Source: EX4572-165 sp964581795 (GTDB lineage Archaea; Thermoplasmatota; E2; DHVEG-1). Taken from it: a DNA stretch of 45,006 nt. Made by a program: the position numbers and the translations under genes. The stretch is from positions 1-45,006 of the forward strand of contig CAZOPW010000006.1 of the NCBI GenBank assembly GCA_964581795.1, written 5' to 3'. Position 1 is the stretch's first letter. Every line of letters begins with the position of its first letter. The notes under the pieces are model-generated. The model saw only the letters and a program-made list of their open reading frames with translations. It did not search any database and was not told the DNA's origin. This document shows positions 17,711 to 26,028 of the stretch, piece after piece.

Positions 17711-18077
17711 CTAATACTCTATTACACATCATTATTTTAAATAAATATCTGATTTTAAATAAATTTAATATCGATTTTTTTTGTATTTCTCTAAAGCTCA
17801 AATTAGATAAAGATATTTCCTGTCTTGATCATGATTACAATTTGTTTTAAATTGCTTCTATTATCTTTCTTATATGAAAATCTTTCACATTTATGTACAT
17901 CTTATTTTTTCCAAAATCATATGAATGATAGCTTTATTTATTTGTTATTTTTATCTTTCTTCTCAATTTTAAATTTATTTTTGAAAAAACAATATTTTAA
18001 TCTATCTCATTCAAAAAATTACTTTATTATTAACATATTATATATTAAAGTTGTGAGTAACATTTAATAATTAAATT
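17711..18077. other. AT-rich gap with no supported gene
   Basis: Very AT-rich. The only longer frame (80 codons from about 17825) encodes a Phe/Leu/Ile/Ser-rich string with no ribosome site and looks like an accident of composition. No repeat of the tRNA-Ala 3' end was noticed by eye that would mark an integrated element. Confidence 0.5.
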
Positions 18078-18079
18078 TG

Positions 18080-18114
18080 TATATAAAATACATCTAAAGG
18101 GAGTATAAAGGAGG
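18080..18114 (+). promoter_or_regulatory. TATA box and strong ribosome site before the gene at 18121
   Basis: TATATAAA at 18080-18087 is followed by AAAGGAGG at 18107-18114, six bases from ATG-18121. The spacing puts the transcription start just before the ribosome site. Confidence 0.55.
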
Positions 18115-18120
18115 CAAAAA

Positions 18121-19140
18121 ATGAAAAACTATTTTATATCAAGAAGAGAAAAGATCATAATAACAACGATATTGACAACAATAATATTATGTACTACAGT
18201 TACAGCAGTGCCTATTTTTCATCATTCGACTGGTAATAAGATATTGAATGAACAGAACAATTTTGAAAAAAATAAAAATCTAATATTTATTAAATACTTT
18301 GAAGTAGTTTTAGATAAATATTTTGTTGATAAAAATCCAATTTTAGAAGAATTCAAAAAAAATATTGAGGATAACTCAAATAAATTAAATGAAATTCTTA
18401 AAAATTCATTAGGAGATGTATTTCATGAAAATAAAATTAACCAAATTTCAGACAACAATCCCATAAATATACTTAATATTTTAAATGAAAAAGAAAATAA
18501 TTTAGGAGATGATCCATATTCTGGTTTCGATAGTTGGTGGGATTTGTATAAGAAATGTTTAAAACTCTGGAGTTTAGGTGGTCTTTTGCCTTATGAGGAT
18601 TATGATTCTTGGTACTCATCAACAAAAACAATATCAGTCGTTCTTCTCCCCATCATATTAGTAATATATGCTAGTATGATTTTTAACACAGAATCGCCTG
18701 CTATCCTCTGGCCGTTTTTATCCATCTGGGAATTATATTTAATTTATTTTAGTTATACATATCTCTTGTCATCCAACCTACTGGTTAGAGAAATAGATAT
18801 TGTAGTAGAATTAAAGGATAAAAACACAGGAGAACCAATCGAAGATATAGATATTTATGCAACAAACGTTAACGCGACGGCACAAAAAAATGCCGGCTCT
18901 GAATTCACTTACTTACTAGAACCTTTTAACACTGTTGGAACTAATTATTATTCCTTATCTTCAAGGGATAGAGAGTATAAATATTGCCAACCTCCTCCAG
19001 CACCAGGAACCTATTTGATTGAAATACCAGAGGGTCAATACAGTAAAGGAAGAACATATCAAGGATATGAGTATACCACAGAATATAACTTAAAAGATGC
19101 AGAAAGCTATTATTATGTCATTGAACTGGAGCAAACATAA
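18121..19140 (+). CDS. Unrecognised membrane protein with a C-terminal beta domain
   Basis: 339 residues. One N-terminal hydrophobic segment (about 17-33, signal or anchor) is followed by an Asn/Lys-rich helical region (about 40-125), then Trp/Tyr-rich DSWWDLYKKCLKLW, and two adjacent membrane segments at about 170-220 (TISVVLLPIILVIYASMIF and the next). The last 110 residues (IDIVVELKDKNTGEPIEDIDI, then APGTYLIEIPEGQY) look like a carboxypeptidase-regulatory-like beta-sandwich, a fold common on surface proteins. No family is recognised. Its AT-rich codon use differs from the core genes and marks the start of an accessory stretch. Confidence 0.7.
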   Translation: MKNYFISRREKIIITTILTTIILCTTVTAVPIFHHSTGNKILNEQNNFEKNKNLIFIKYFEVVLDKYFVDKNPILEEFKKNIEDNSNKLNEILKNSLGDVFHENKINQISDNNPINILNILNEKENNLGDDPYSGFDSWWDLYKKCLKLWSLGGLLPYEDYDSWYSSTKTISVVLLPIILVIYASMIFNTESPAILWPFLSIWELYLIYFSYTYLLSSNLLVREIDIVVELKDKNTGEPIEDIDIYATNVNATAQKNAGSEFTYLLEPFNTVGTNYYSLSSRDREYKYCQPPPAPGTYLIEIPEGQYSKGRTYQGYEYTTEYNLKDAESYYYVIELEQT

Positions 19141-19325
19141 TAAAATACTGTAATTAGTATGCCATCTTGGTCAAAATAAAATTATTAGAAATGAAGGGAA
19201 TAAAAAAGGTTCACCTTAAAACCTATCTTGATTTCAATCATATTGACTTAAAATCAATTTTATTTTCTCTTCATCTTTTCATTTTATTATTAGTTTTGGA
19301 ATCAAATAAGTACACAAATAAAGTA

Positions 19326-19361
19326 AATTATAAATGAATCATTTATGTTACATCATTTGAT
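19326..19361 (+). promoter_or_regulatory. Promoter with repeated ATCATTT motifs, possible autoregulatory operator
   Basis: An AT-rich TATA-like AATTATAAAT lies at about 19326-19335. A palindrome AAATGA-A-TCATTT spans 19332-19344, overlapping the downstream edge of the box. The motif ATCATTT occurs at 19338-19344 and again 15 bases later at 19353-19359, where it extends to ATCA-TT-TGAT. The gene that follows encodes a small winged-helix protein, so these are natural candidate operator half-sites. The rest of the 229-base gap (19141-19325) shows no gene. Confidence 0.45.
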
Positions 19362-19369
19362 TTTATCCT

Positions 19370-19663
19370 ATGACCTCCTTTAATCAAGTAATGTATTGGT
19401 TAATCGCAAATTCAATTGGGGGGAAGAATAGAGTTAAAATTCTTGATTCATTATTTAAAAAACCACAGAATGCTAATGAACTCTCTGAAAATCTTGGAAT
19501 CGAATATAAAACGATTCGTTATCACCTAAAAGTTTTACTAGAAAATGATTTTATTGAGGTTGCAGGATCAGGTTATGGTAAAACATATTTTATATCTAAG
19601 AATTTATTGGAACATGAGGAGTATTATAACAAGATTCGTAAGGAAATGAGAAGAAAAGGATAA
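19370..19663 (+). CDS. Small winged-helix transcription regulator (ArsR-like)
   Basis: 97 residues, almost all a winged helix-turn-helix: VKILDSLFKKPQNANELSEN (helices 1-2), GIEYKTIRYHLKVLLENDFI (recognition helix), then the wing GSGYGKTYFIS and a short basic tail. TIRYHLKVL is typical of the ArsR/HTH_20 type common in archaea. No ligand-binding domain or metal-binding cysteines are present, so any signal must come from a partner or from dimerisation. The membrane protein downstream starts 22 bases after the stop and is almost certainly in the same operon. Confidence 0.85.
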   Translation: MTSFNQVMYWLIANSIGGKNRVKILDSLFKKPQNANELSENLGIEYKTIRYHLKVLLENDFIEVAGSGYGKTYFISKNLLEHEEYYNKIRKEMRRKG

Positions 19664-19685
19664 ATATTGGAAAAAACGTGAAGTG

Positions 19686-20372
19686 ATGCAAATGAATAAA
19701 GAAAAAATCTTGAATGGCGAATCAGCTAGTTTCAATATAAAACCGATTTATTTAATTGTTGGATTAATAATCCTTGGCATTATCGTTGGTTTATTTGTAA
19801 GTAATTATTTCATTATTGATGCAAATGAAAGTATCAATGATTGGAATAAAAATATTGATGAATGGAGGGGAAAATGGGAGAATTATTCTTGGGAAAATCA
19901 TTCATGGGGTAATTTTTCATGGGGAAATAGTTCTAATTTTAATAAAACTAGCAACACTAGCAATACAAGCAATACTACGATTCAAGATCATAATCAGTCA
20001 AATTGGACAGGATTCTATGAATATTTAACTCCGCTTACCATAAATGATGTAATCCTTCCTATAATAACTACAATATTATTATGTATTAGTTCGTTTTTCC
20101 TCATTGCATTGATTGTAACATATACAAAAATTTATTTAAACACAAAATCAAAGTATATCCTAGGATTAATGTTTGTGTTAATTCCGCTACTTGTGGTATC
20201 CATTTTTCTAATTCGAGTGGTAAAGTCATTATTCTTTTCTTCAGCTTTAGAATATTCTATGATAAGCACATTCTTAGGATTTGGGATTAGCGGTCTTGGA
20301 GGAATGCTAAGTATTATCAGTGTTTTTATGATAATTGGGTTGAGCATACTTCTCTATTTAAGTAATCAATAA
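19686..20372 (+). CDS. Unrecognised membrane protein with a dense N-glycosylation-sequon loop
   Basis: About 228 residues; ATG-19692 and GTG-19683 are alternative starts. TM1 (about 21-46) is followed by an extracytoplasmic loop to about residue 125, then three or four membrane segments to the end (VILPIITTILLCISSFFLIAL and after). Roughly from residue 48 to 109 the loop holds eleven N-x-S/T sequons, four of them in a tandem W-E/G-N-x-S repeat followed by an NTS run. The segment is therefore probably heavily glycosylated. There is no enzyme motif. Coupled to the winged-helix gene just upstream, it resembles a regulator/membrane-protein pair, where the membrane partner might sense the surface or be the regulated output. 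Function unknown. Confidence 0.7.
   Translation: MQMNKEKILNGESASFNIKPIYLIVGLIILGIIVGLFVSNYFIIDANESINDWNKNIDEWRGKWENYSWENHSWGNFSWGNSSNFNKTSNTSNTSNTTIQDHNQSNWTGFYEYLTPLTINDVILPIITTILLCISSFFLIALIVTYTKIYLNTKSKYILGLMFVLIPLLVVSIFLIRVVKSLFFSSALEYSMISTFLGFGISGLGGMLSIISVFMIIGLSILLYLSNQ
19875..19934 (+). repeat. Four tandem 15-base units inside a coding region
   Basis: Four in-frame copies start at 19875, 19890, 19905 and 19920, each beginning TGGG and encoding W-E/G-N-x-S. Copies differ at several third positions while the Trp-Asn-Ser skeleton is kept. A shorter 9-base repeat (ACTAGCAAC and variants, 19947-19973) encoding T-S-N follows. Confidence 0.7.
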
Positions 20373-20462
20373 ATAATTGGAATTAATTGTAGGACAATTC
20401 GGGACTGATTTGGAAAAAATCCATAAAAATATCCCTTCATCTTATTATTATGGTATTTTATC

Positions 20463-20591
20463 ATGGATTTACCAATTTCAAAAGATAAATCAGTATCATA
20501 TAATTTGGCTAAATTATTAGTTGGAATATTAATTCTTTTTTTCTATGCAGTGATATTTATTTTTTCCCTTTTACTTGAGAATCATGAATAA
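20463..20591 (+). CDS. Possible 42-residue single-span membrane peptide
   Basis: The ATG at 20463 opens 42 codons, too short for usual gene calling. The first 17 residues are polar and partly basic (MDLPISKDKSVSYNLAK), followed by one clean hydrophobic helix (LLVGILILFFYAVIFIFSLL) and the tail LENHE. That layout is typical of real small membrane proteins. It lies 90 bases after the sequon-rich membrane protein on the same strand. The ribosome site is weak, and an AT-rich TATA-like stretch lies just before it. Chance cannot be excluded in such AT-rich DNA. Confidence 0.4.
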   Translation: MDLPISKDKSVSYNLAKLLVGILILFFYAVIFIFSLLLENHE

Positions 20592-20631
20592 AAATAATGA
20601 AGAAATTATATTACACAATTCTAGAGATGAT

Positions 20632-20650
20632 AAAAAAGATTTTTTTCTTT
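20632..20650. terminator. Bidirectional A/T-run terminator
   Basis: AAAAAAGATTTTTTTCTTT between two converging transcripts gives oligo-T on both strands: the rightward group ending at 20591 and the leftward sulfotransferase-like gene below. Confidence 0.45.
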
Positions 20651-20673
20651 AGTTAAGCAATAGGCATATTTTT

Positions 20674-22383
20674 TCAATCATTTAGTAAAATATTGATTCC
20701 CGAATAATCTTTTGAATATTTCTCAATTTTAAAGACGTGGTTTGGTATCCCAATATTATTCGTATATTGCCAAACGATTTCATTTTCTTCATTTACTTCA
20801 AAGAATCTTCCTTCATTTCCTTCTAAAATAAGAGTGTTACCATTTGGCAATCGCTGAGCACTAGAGAGAAATGAAGAGTAAAAATCATATACATTATTAG
20901 ATGTATAGCTCCAAGCTGGAATAGCAGGACCATATGCTAAACCAAATTTTAAATATTCTCCATTTTGATCAACAGGTGGTCTAATCTCAATAACTGATGA
21001 ATATGCTCTTAAATTTGGATTATCTTCATCAACAAGTGGAACTTGATTGTTAAAAATGAGAATATTTCCTTCTCCTGGATACTTCTTTGGAATCCACTTT
21101 GCATCGTGTTGTGCAAATAATTGCTGATCATTTTCATCACCTGAATCATATGCCGAAGGATTACCCCATCTGTAAAGAATATCTCCTCCTTTTCCATAGG
21201 TTCCACCTGTATGCCCTGCTGCTTCTTCTGTAGATGTGCTGTGATCTATAATCCATATTTCATTAAATTCACGGACACTTAACAGAATTTGGTCAAATTC
21301 TTCGTTGTAGTCTATCGAGTTTATATGGGTGAAATCGGCTTTATCTTCCCCATAATTTATATTGATTAATTCAGGATTATTATCAATTTCACCATAGTTT
21401 TCTTTCGAAGAATCAAAATCTTGGATAAGATGATCCCAAACATGCCATTCCCAAACAATTTCACCACCAGATGATCCATTTGGTTTCACTTCAATAAGGT
21501 AATCAGGACATAACTTGTCATATTTTAATTGGTTAGGATTTCTTCCAGCTTCAATTGCCTGTTCATATGTTTTATATTCTACAGCAATCATTAGTATATT
21601 TCCATTTGGTAGGACTTCAAATCCGTGGTGGAGACAATGTTCGCTGTTTGAATATGTATATTCCCAGATAGACTCGCCATTAGAATTATAAAATCCAATA
21701 TGTCCTGTAAACCCTCCAGCTAATAAGTTTGGATGGGGTGGATAAGGAGTATCTGATCGCACTAATGTACCATCTTCAAGTAAAGTAATATCCATACCTT
21801 GGATATATTTTCCATTCCATTGATGTACGATTTCTCCCTTGTTATCGATTAAATACGTATTTTTTGTATATTCTGGAGTAAATAATGTATATCCATCGAA
21901 TATGTTTTCCTCATTAAGTATCGCATCCTTTATAGTGGTACGGATACCGAAAATTGTTGCTTCAATGTGACCAATTACTATTTCTTTATTATTTTCATAT
22001 AAAATAATGGAGATTTGTGGTTTTTTTGTAAGAATGCCTAATCCAAAACCAATTATTTGAGTTTGAAGTGTATAGGTATTAGAGGAATCTTGATGTGATA
22101 ATTGAGGAATTGTATAATTAACAGTTCGTGGAGAAAAAAGAAATCCTCCTGTTATCTCTGTTGTTAACTTGACATTTTTATAATCTTGATTTCCCTTGTT
22201 TTCAAGAGTAATTTTTAGATTTAAACCACCTTCCACCTCTTTAATTTGTATATCATCTAATATTGAAGCTTGAGAAAGGGGGATATTATTTTTTTCTGCT
22301 TGTGCCAAGGAGAAAAATAACAGTAAGATAATCATAAATGAAAAAAATATTTTAAATTTTTTATTTTTTAACAAATCGCTCAT
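20674..22383 (-). CDS. Exported arylsulfotransferase-like beta-propeller protein
   Basis: 569 residues. Signal peptide/anchor at about 10-29 (ending LAQAEK); an Ig-like domain at about 40-150 (LKITLENKGNQDYKNVKL); then a six-bladed-propeller type sequence at about 160-560 with blade motifs such as DNKGEIVHQW and NENEIVWQYTN. The family's conserved histidines appear in LHHGFEVLPNG (252-253), FTHINSIDY (353), WIIDHS (381) and QHDAKWIP (426), as in PAPS-independent arylsulfotransferases, which move sulfate between phenols through a phosphohistidine-like sulfo-His. Many archaeal members lack a proven substrate, so activity is inferred only. It stands alone between two AT-rich gaps. Confidence 0.8.
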   Translation of the reverse strand: MSDLLKNKKFKIFFSFMIILLLFFSLAQAEKNNIPLSQASILDDIQIKEVEGGLNLKITLENKGNQDYKNVKLTTEITGGFLFSPRTVNYTIPQLSHQDSSNTYTLQTQIIGFGLGILTKKPQISIILYENNKEIVIGHIEATIFGIRTTIKDAILNEENIFDGYTLFTPEYTKNTYLIDNKGEIVHQWNGKYIQGMDITLLEDGTLVRSDTPYPPHPNLLAGGFTGHIGFYNSNGESIWEYTYSNSEHCLHHGFEVLPNGNILMIAVEYKTYEQAIEAGRNPNQLKYDKLCPDYLIEVKPNGSSGGEIVWEWHVWDHLIQDFDSSKENYGEIDNNPELININYGEDKADFTHINSIDYNEEFDQILLSVREFNEIWIIDHSTSTEEAAGHTGGTYGKGGDILYRWGNPSAYDSGDENDQQLFAQHDAKWIPKKYPGEGNILIFNNQVPLVDEDNPNLRAYSSVIEIRPPVDQNGEYLKFGLAYGPAIPAWSYTSNNVYDFYSSFLSSAQRLPNGNTLILEGNEGRFFEVNEENEIVWQYTNNIGIPNHVFKIEKYSKDYSGINILLND

Positions 22384-22619
22384 TTCGCTTTCATTTTTAC
22401 TCCAATCTTTCTACCCTTTATTTTAACAAAAATATCTAATATATTTAATTTCCAAAATAGAACCAAATCATTACCAAATTGATACCAATTTAAGTTTAGA
22501 AACGGTCAAAATGAAAATAGAAAATTTAAAAAAATTTTAAATAATCATATTCTACAGATATAATTGAATAAAAAAATTTTGAAATTCCCCATCATATTAT
22601 TTTACAATGTATAAAAATA

Positions 22620-23447
22620 TTATTGGGTGATATCCTTCCATTCGAAATAAATCATCGCTACAAGAATTGCAATGAAAGAAACAAGAAGCAACACACCATT
22701 TCCAACAAGATCTATTTCACCTAGTTTTAATGCATCATAAGGCTTAAAATAATGTTTTAATGAAATAAGACCAAGAGCTTCATAATCAGGTATCATTTCA
22801 GCTATGGAATCAAATATGAACATAGCAACAACAATTGCCATTGTTACAACACTAGCCTTCATTTTTTCATTGAAAACTGTTGAAATTAGCAATCCTATAG
22901 CAATAATTGAAAAAAAGTATGGCAGTGATATAATATGAGTTAACGTAAGATGCCAAAAATCAAGTTCTTCTCCGATACCAATAGTGACAAGGATTAAGGT
23001 CAACATAGCAATAAAATTGATGATGAGTACCATGGGAATTAGACCGATGAATTTTTCAAAAATAATTTGTTTTCTTGATACTGGATTTGACATTAGAATG
23101 TCAATTGTTTTCGATTCTATTTCTTTTGCAATTGTTGATGCAGCAAGGAAACCAAGAATAATCCCAAGAATAAAAACCCAGAATATCTGATACATTTCAA
23201 TATTTAAAAAACCGACATAACTTGCCATGTCTTCATAACCAGGAATAAAGGCAAATGGGTCCAATGCCCCTGATTGACCCATTTCTATCATCATATCTTC
23301 GAACGCAGGATACATTCCAGCATATAATGCCGCCATACCTGAAAATAAGAATGTTAGAATAATTGTCGATCGCCAGTAATCCTTAATGGTTTGTATGGTA
23401 AGACGAAAGCGAAGAATTTCCAGCAATCGGTTGAAATTTAGTTTCAT
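22620..23447 (-). CDS. ABC-2 type transporter permease
   Basis: 275 residues with six membrane segments. The central cytoplasmic-side signature STIAKEIESKTIDILMSNPVSR is typical of ABC-2 (NatB-like) permeases. A large extracytoplasmic loop after TM1 carries MIEMGQSGALDPFAFIPGY. Its ATG overlaps the TGA of the ATPase gene by one base (TGATG), so the two proteins are made together and should form one exporter. Substrate unknown; drugs, peptides, lipids or Na+ are exported by relatives. Confidence 0.9.
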   Translation of the reverse strand: MKLNFNRLLEILRFRLTIQTIKDYWRSTIILTFLFSGMAALYAGMYPAFEDMMIEMGQSGALDPFAFIPGYEDMASYVGFLNIEMYQIFWVFILGIILGFLAASTIAKEIESKTIDILMSNPVSRKQIIFEKFIGLIPMVLIINFIAMLTLILVTIGIGEELDFWHLTLTHIISLPYFFSIIAIGLLISTVFNEKMKASVVTMAIVVAMFIFDSIAEMIPDYEALGLISLKHYFKPYDALKLGEIDLVGNGVLLLVSFIAILVAMIYFEWKDITQ

Positions 23448-24517
23448 CAGATATCCTCCTCTTCATCATAATAACGCATGAAAATATCCTCAAGGCTAAA
23501 CTCTTGTATTTCTAAATCTAGAACAGTGTAATTTGCAATTTTTTTGATTACTTCATCTATATTGTCTTCAGTGACAAATTCTATCCAATCGTCAACAATT
23601 TTCACATTGGGAATTGATTGTAATTTTTCAGGTGATTCTTTTATTTTCAATCGTATTTTTTTCCCTTTTTTCTTTTTTAAGTTTTCTATTTTCTCTTCAG
23701 CAACAATACGTCCTTTTCTAATAATGGCAACTCGGTCACAAATTTTTTCTACCTCACTAAGAATATGGGATGAAAAAAACATGGTTCGACCTTTCTTCTT
23801 TTCATTTTTTAAAAACCGATAAAATTTTTGTTGTAATAATGGATCCAGTCCGCTTGTTGGTTCATCCATAATAACAATTTCTGGATCATCCATAAATGCT
23901 TGAATAATCCCTAGTTTTTGTTTCATCCCTCGAGAATACGTTTTTATTTTCCTCTCTAGGGGTAGTTCAAAGATCTCCTGTAGTTCATTGAGTAAACTCA
24001 AATCAGTATTTCTTATTGTACTGAAATATTGCAAACATTGTTTTCCAGTTAAATGTTCATATAACGCAAGTTCTCCGGGGATATAACCCACTTTTCTTCG
24101 TATATCAAGAATGTCATTTTTAATGTTCAATCCACAGACAAATGCATTTCCCGCATCAGGTCTAAGAAAACCAAGCAATGTTCGAATTGTAGTGGTTTTT
24201 CCAGCACCATTTGGTCCTAGGAACCCAAATATTTCTCCAGTGTTTACCGAAAAAGAGATATTATCAACAGCTAAAACATCCTTATATTTTTTTGTTAATT
24301 GATGAACTTGAATTGCATTCTCATAATATGGAGAAGACATTTTATGAGACTTTGTTTGTACAAATTGCGCAGGAGGGGTTCCTTCAAATTGAATATATCC
24401 TTTTAAACTACATTGGTCACATGTAATAATCTTTTTTTCTCCAGGTTTCCCCATGATTTCAAATTGATGTTGGCAACGAGGACACTGTACTTTTTTTCTC
24501 CGAAAATTCGTATCCAT
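23447..24517 (-). CDS. ABC transporter ATPase with an N-terminal zinc ribbon
   Basis: 356 residues from ATG-24517 (MDTNFRRKKVQCPRC); an ATG at 24574 would add 19 unlikely residues. Residues 12-36 form a zinc ribbon, CPRC then CDQC, followed by a Ser/Gln-rich linker and a complete ABC domain: Walker A FLGPNGAGKTTT, signature YSRGMKQKLG, Walker B IVIMDEPTSGLDP, and H-switch FFSSHILS. The C-terminal 80 residues match the DUF4162-like tail of NatA-type ATPases. The ribbon fusion is unusual for transport ATPases. It is translationally coupled to the permease at 22620. Confidence 0.92.
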   Translation of the reverse strand: MDTNFRRKKVQCPRCQHQFEIMGKPGEKKIITCDQCSLKGYIQFEGTPPAQFVQTKSHKMSSPYYENAIQVHQLTKKYKDVLAVDNISFSVNTGEIFGFLGPNGAGKTTTIRTLLGFLRPDAGNAFVCGLNIKNDILDIRRKVGYIPGELALYEHLTGKQCLQYFSTIRNTDLSLLNELQEIFELPLERKIKTYSRGMKQKLGIIQAFMDDPEIVIMDEPTSGLDPLLQQKFYRFLKNEKKKGRTMFFSSHILSEVEKICDRVAIIRKGRIVAEEKIENLKKKKGKKIRLKIKESPEKLQSIPNVKIVDDWIEFVTEDNIDEVIKKIANYTVLDLEIQEFSLEDIFMRYYDEEEDI

Positions 24518-24597
24518 TAAATTATCTCCCGTGTAAGTATTTTTTAGTTCCGTCCTAGCAAGCGTATGAATCATAGATTATCATTATTAATGCTTTG

Positions 24598-25305
24598 TTA
24601 AAAAAATGGACCAATGAAAAATCCTATGAGAAGGATGATAGTTGAGGACACGGTTATTAAGATGTTATCATCGATTGGTCCAAATTCATATCTTTCTACA
24701 ATTGAAGCAATCACCGCAGCGATTACTCCCCACCACGCCAGAGAAGGTGATGCCATCCCTGCAAAATAATATCCAAGAGGAATGCAAACTAGAACCATGA
24801 ACACATTCCCAATAGGATGTTTCGTTCTTTTTTTAAAGACTGCGTTACGAATCACTCCTGTCACTCCATCACCAAAGGCCATAAACAATGGAGGAATGAT
24901 AGCAATCCAAGGTGAATCAACAATAAGCCAGATAAGAAAAACTGTTAATGCCCACATCAAACAAAAATTGACATCATTAAGATTTTCTTTTGTCTGAAAC
25001 CAATAAAGTATCTTACCCGTTTTATGAGGAATGTAAGTAAATATAGTTAGTACAACACCTGCGAGGAGCGGCATCCAAGGTGAATTAAAAAGATATGGTA
25101 CTAGAAGTACTACTACTCCTCCGGCAAACATATGAATAAGTTTACGATTATAATAAACTGCTACGTTCTTTTTAAATCCTTTTTTTCTCATATAGTCATA
25201 AGAAAATTTTGTACCAAGTGTAACCCCAGTCGCATAAAGGCTTAATAAAAAAAACCAAATAATTTCATTTATACTAACATCTAATGCGGGAATCATAAAA
25301 CTCAA
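24598..25305 (-). CDS. Polyprenol (phytol/dolichol-type) kinase-like membrane protein
   Basis: 235 residues with about seven membrane segments. YNRKLIHMFAGG matches the RKxxH motif, and FMAFGDGVTGVIRN with the following HPIGN matches the nucleotide-binding region, of the CTP-dependent dolichol/phytol kinase and CDP-DAG synthase-like superfamily. In archaea such proteins could phosphorylate geranylgeraniol or dolichol for lipid or glycan-carrier recycling; the actual alcohol is inferred. It lies 80 bases upstream of the ABC pair on the same strand and is divergent from the regulator at 25445. The ATG is retained because the hydrophobic core begins soon after it. Confidence 0.8.
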   Translation of the reverse strand: MSFMIPALDVSINEIIWFFLLSLYATGVTLGTKFSYDYMRKKGFKKNVAVYYNRKLIHMFAGGVVVLLVPYLFNSPWMPLLAGVVLTIFTYIPHKTGKILYWFQTKENLNDVNFCLMWALTVFLIWLIVDSPWIAIIPPLFMAFGDGVTGVIRNAVFKKRTKHPIGNVFMVLVCIPLGYYFAGMASPSLAWWGVIAAVIASIVERYEFGPIDDNILITVSSTIILLIGFFIGPFF

Positions 25306-25444
25306 TTAAAATACAAATTGAAAATTATTCAAATACTTTTTGATTCTTTTAAAAATATGGTTAATTATTATCGAAATAATGCACCTTCCTTTCGTAAGCT
25401 TTAAATAGCCAAAGTACTGTTTTATAATTGTTTGGGTGTAACTT
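25306..25444. promoter_or_regulatory. Divergent promoter region
   Basis: Rightwards, TTTAAATAG at about 25400-25408 and GGGTG about six bases before ATG-25445 serve the regulator gene. Leftwards, the AT-rich segment at about 25310-25370 should hold the kinase-like gene's promoter. Confidence 0.4.
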
Positions 25445-25945
25445 ATGATTCGAACAAAGGTAGTCAACGATTCCACAGATCTCATTCCACTTATGCGAGC
25501 ATTTGATACTTCCGTTAAGCAAGAAGTTTTCAAAGAAATTCAATCAGATTGGAGGCCATTAAGTGAAATCAAAGAAAAATATGGGAATTCCGGTCAAAAA
25601 GCACTTGAACTTTTTGATCAAATGAAACTTGTTGAGACGAAATGGACTACATCTGAAAATGGAGTTGATGGAAAACCACAAAAAACATATCGATCGTACT
25701 ATTCTGCATTTAATATCAATATATCTTGCCCAGTCAATGAAATTAGTGAGATTTTTACCATAGCATCATTAAACAATGAAGAGTTTGCAAAACTTGAACA
25801 GGAAATTTATGATTTTGTAGGTGCAAATGGAAAATTTGGTAATTCTGTTGCTGAACAATTTAATCTTTCAACACTTGCATTGAAAAGTATTGTAAAACGA
25901 TCAAATAAATTGAAGTATCAAGGATTGAAATTAATTCAAACGTAA
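25445..25945 (+). CDS. Winged-helix regulator, ArsR-like with a C-terminal helical domain
   Basis: 166 residues. The N-terminal half is a winged helix: VKQEVFKEIQSDWRPLSEIK, then KEKYGNSGQKALELFDQMKLVE and a wing with TTSENGVDGKPQKTYRSYYS. The second half (about 100-166) is a compact helical domain (FTIASLNNEEFAKLEQEIYDF) ending in a second helix-turn-helix-like stretch. Two such modules are seen in archaeal ArsR-type general regulators. It has no cysteine pair for metal sensing. It stands alone, with its own TATA box and a hairpin terminator, and so probably controls distant genes or the divergent neighbour. Confidence 0.75.
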   Translation: MIRTKVVNDSTDLIPLMRAFDTSVKQEVFKEIQSDWRPLSEIKEKYGNSGQKALELFDQMKLVETKWTTSENGVDGKPQKTYRSYYSAFNINISCPVNEISEIFTIASLNNEEFAKLEQEIYDFVGANGKFGNSVAEQFNLSTLALKSIVKRSNKLKYQGLKLIQT

Positions 25946-25946
25946 T

Positions 25947-25970
25947 TATCAAACGTTTTTTGATACCTTT
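25947..25970 (+). terminator. Hairpin terminator after the regulator gene
   Basis: TATCAAA-CGTTT-TTTGATA forms a perfect seven-pair stem directly after the stop, followed by CCTTTTT. A bacterial-style hairpin plus T tract is unusual in this window. Confidence 0.5.
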
Positions 25971-26028
25971 TTAAATAAAAATTTAAAAACTAAGTGAATG
26001 AATTATTCACTACGATTCTTTTTTTCTT

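Noticed and set aside
17825..18067. 80-codon frame in the AT-rich gap after tRNA-Ala
   Set aside because: No ribosome site, and a residue mix (Phe, Leu, Ile, Ser, Asn) expected from translating AT-rich DNA.
17637..20600. Integrated mobile element using tRNA-Ala as attachment site
   Set aside because: No integrase, no transposase, and no repeat of the tRNA 3' end was found by eye.
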